A stretch of DNA of 47,231 nucleotides from Flavobacterium columnare NBRC 100251 = ATCC 23463 (lineage in GTDB: Bacteria > Bacteroidota > Bacteroidia > Flavobacteriales > Flavobacteriaceae): positions 1-47,231 of the forward strand of contig NZ_PCMX01000032.1 in the NCBI RefSeq assembly GCF_002530675.1, written 5' to 3'. Below are positions 45,964 to 47,231 of this stretch, piece after piece. The notes below the pieces were generated by a model, which saw nothing but the letters and a program-made list of their open reading frames with translations, was not told the DNA's origin and made no database searches. Numbering within the stretch: position 1 is the stretch's first letter; each line of letters starts with the position of its first letter. A program made the position numbers and the translations under genes.

Positions 45964-47037
45964 TCACAAAGATAATCCATCTAGAGGACTTTTTATTTTA
46001 GAAAGTGTCACATCGGTGACATGCGTGTAAATTTGAGTTGTTTTAAGATTACTATGTCCTAAAAGCTTTTGCAAAAAACGAATATCTGCCCCTCCTTCAA
46101 TTAAATGCGTAGCATAACTATGTCGCAATCCATGTATTCCAATAGTTTTGGTAATCTTAGCCTTTTTCATAGCACTTTTAAAAACAGCCTGAATACTACG
46201 AATCGAATAAGCGCCACCGTAAGCCCCTTCAAATAACCATGTCTTAGGACGATATTCTAAATAATAGGCTCGGAGGTCTTCTAAAACCGATTCAGGAAGA
46301 TTCGTATAACGATCTTTTTTTCCTTTTGCATTTGTAATCAAAACCCGCATAGACTGACTATCAATATGTTCTATTTTTAGATTAACAATTTCACCCACGC
46401 GTAGTCCCATCCCGTAACATAATTTTAAAATAAGCCGATGCTTTTTATTTTCCAAAACTGAGAATAATTTCACAATTTCATTTTTGGATAACATTTTGGG
46501 TAATGTTAAAGGGCTTTTGGGTCTGGGAATATCAAAAAACATTTGCTCGCGATGCAAGACTTTTTCAAAATAAAATTTGATTGCATTAATTTTAGAGTTC
46601 ATACTTTGCTCCTTAAGTTCATTTTTTTGCAAACAGTACAAAAAGTAATCTTTCAATCTATCTGGTGTTAGAGAATTTACAGAAACGTTCCCCAGTAGTG
46701 ACAATAATTGCATAAACTCTTGCAGATAGGTACGCTTAGTGTGGGGACTGTAGGCCAGCAAATCTAAATGGTTGCAATATTGAGTTACAGCCAGGCGATT
46801 ATTTTCTGAAATATGACTAAAAGTTTGCTCTTCCAAAGTTTTAAGAGGTAGTTTTAGCTCCTTACGAACGGTAGCTAAGTCAGGTAAATACCATGCTTTA
46901 TGTGTACTACTATAACGGGCTGACGGAAAGCGTTCGCGGAGTGCGTCTTTCAAACTAAGCTGATATTTAAACTGAATCCAAATGATGTTTCGACCTTGAT
47001 GCGTGCCGAATGAAAATTGATATTGTGATACATCCAT
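45964..47037 (-). CDS. tyrosine recombinase (integrase), intact
   Basis: The product has 357 residues. The N-terminal ~65 residues carry KAWYLPD; a SAM-like core-binding domain covers about 80-170; the catalytic domain is about 178-350. Complete active site: Arg213 (GLRVGE), Lys in AKGKKDRY (238-240), His302 and Arg305 (HGLRH), His328 (LLGHS) and Tyr337 (TQIYTH). It should cut and rejoin DNA through a 3'-phosphotyrosine link at a specific site. The start at 47037 (MDVSQYQFSFG) matches its paralogue; an upstream extension to 47130 is unlike it. Like the broken copy, it faces a TATATTTGTG-TGTTAG promoter. It lacks a recognisable integron-integrase extra helix, so it is not simply IntI. Confidence 0.9.
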   Translation of the reverse strand: MDVSQYQFSFGTHQGRNIIWIQFKYQLSLKDALRERFPSARYSSTHKAWYLPDLATVRKELKLPLKTLEEQTFSHISENNRLAVTQYCNHLDLLAYSPHTKRTYLQEFMQLLSLLGNVSVNSLTPDRLKDYFLYCLQKNELKEQSMNSKINAIKFYFEKVLHREQMFFDIPRPKSPLTLPKMLSKNEIVKLFSVLENKKHRLILKLCYGMGLRVGEIVNLKIEHIDSQSMRVLITNAKGKKDRYTNLPESVLEDLRAYYLEYRPKTWLFEGAYGGAYSIRSIQAVFKSAMKKAKITKTIGIHGLRHSYATHLIEGGADIRFLQKLLGHSNLKTTQIYTHVTDVTLSKIKSPLDGLSL

Positions 47038-47177
47038 AACTGCGCATTTTAAATATTTAAATATTATTTTTCGCAATAAAACTATATAAAGATACATAAA
47101 ATACGCATTTGACATGTCTTTTAAAAGCATTGATTTTAAAGATTTTAGCTAGAATAACCTAGCTTTCTTTGTTTTTC

Positions 47178-47216
47178 CTTGTAATCATCGCTGAGTTGCG
47201 TATATTTGTGTGTTAG
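47178..47216 (+). promoter_or_regulatory. rightward promoter and boundary motif at the window edge
   Basis: CTTG at 47178-47181 and TATATTTG at 47201-47208, spacer 19. It is followed by TGTGTTAG, as at 21499-21506. It points out of the window, away from the recombinase, so a further cargo gene probably starts just beyond 47231. Confidence 0.6.
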
Positions 47217-47231
47217 CAGAAAATTTTGAGC

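Overview
The window looks like a chromosomal segment of a Flavobacterium-like member of the Flavobacteriaceae. It is AT-rich. Promoters with the Bacteroidetes -7 element TAnnTTTG precede several genes, and ribosome binding sites are weak or absent. Typical markers of the family are a type B secreted protein with a gliding-motility-associated C-terminal domain, TonB receptors with a carboxypeptidase-like N-terminal domain, a DUF4249 lipoprotein and a monomeric NADP isocitrate dehydrogenase. No tRNA, rRNA or CRISPR array was seen.

Layout. 0.1-5.4 kb is housekeeping: a small lipoprotein, a haem c lipoprotein, a cyclophilin-FKBP fusion, a GNAT, methyltransferase and DUF1569 run, trmD and an SDR. 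5.7-8.8 kb holds two exported VGIGT-repeat proteins with an almost identical 5' part and unrelated 3' ends. 9.3 kb is rplS with a candidate structured leader. 10.3-17.2 kb is a complete type I Zorya anti-phage operon in the order zorB-zorA-zorC-zorD. 17.8 kb is icd. 20.3-23.6 kb is a decaying module: a tyrosine recombinase with a premature TGA, and divergently an adenine-type DNA methyltransferase overlapping a frameshifted restriction endonuclease. 24.3-35.3 kb returns to mostly core genes: NlpE-like lipoprotein, MarR regulator, TonB receptor plus DUF4249, thiamine pyrophosphokinase, uvrB, a beta-barrel protein and argS. 35.5-42.4 kb encodes a 1437-residue type B secreted repeat protein and a second TonB-type barrel. 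42.4-45.8 kb is a repeat-rich island with two tandem Rpn nuclease genes. 46-47 kb is an intact tyrosine recombinase related to the broken one.

How parts may work together. ZorA and ZorB should form the membrane motor that senses infection, and ZorC and ZorD the DNA-binding and nuclease arm. The restriction-modification module and the Rpn nucleases make three defence-type loci in 37 kb. The Zorya operon, the restriction-modification module and the right edge of the window begin with a similar promoter-plus-leader sequence (TATTTG followed by GTTAG). At two of these places a divergent tyrosine recombinase lies directly to the left. This resembles an integrase beside a cargo entry point; recombination there is inference only.

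The most unusual material is non-coding. The spacers after the Rpn genes carry hairpins with a conserved base and a changing tip. A diverged copy of the whole spacer lies at 23.57-24.06 kb without any Rpn gene. The Rpn island is framed by two 330-bp elements with inverted-repeat ends and a base-paired internal fold that shows a compensatory change between copies.
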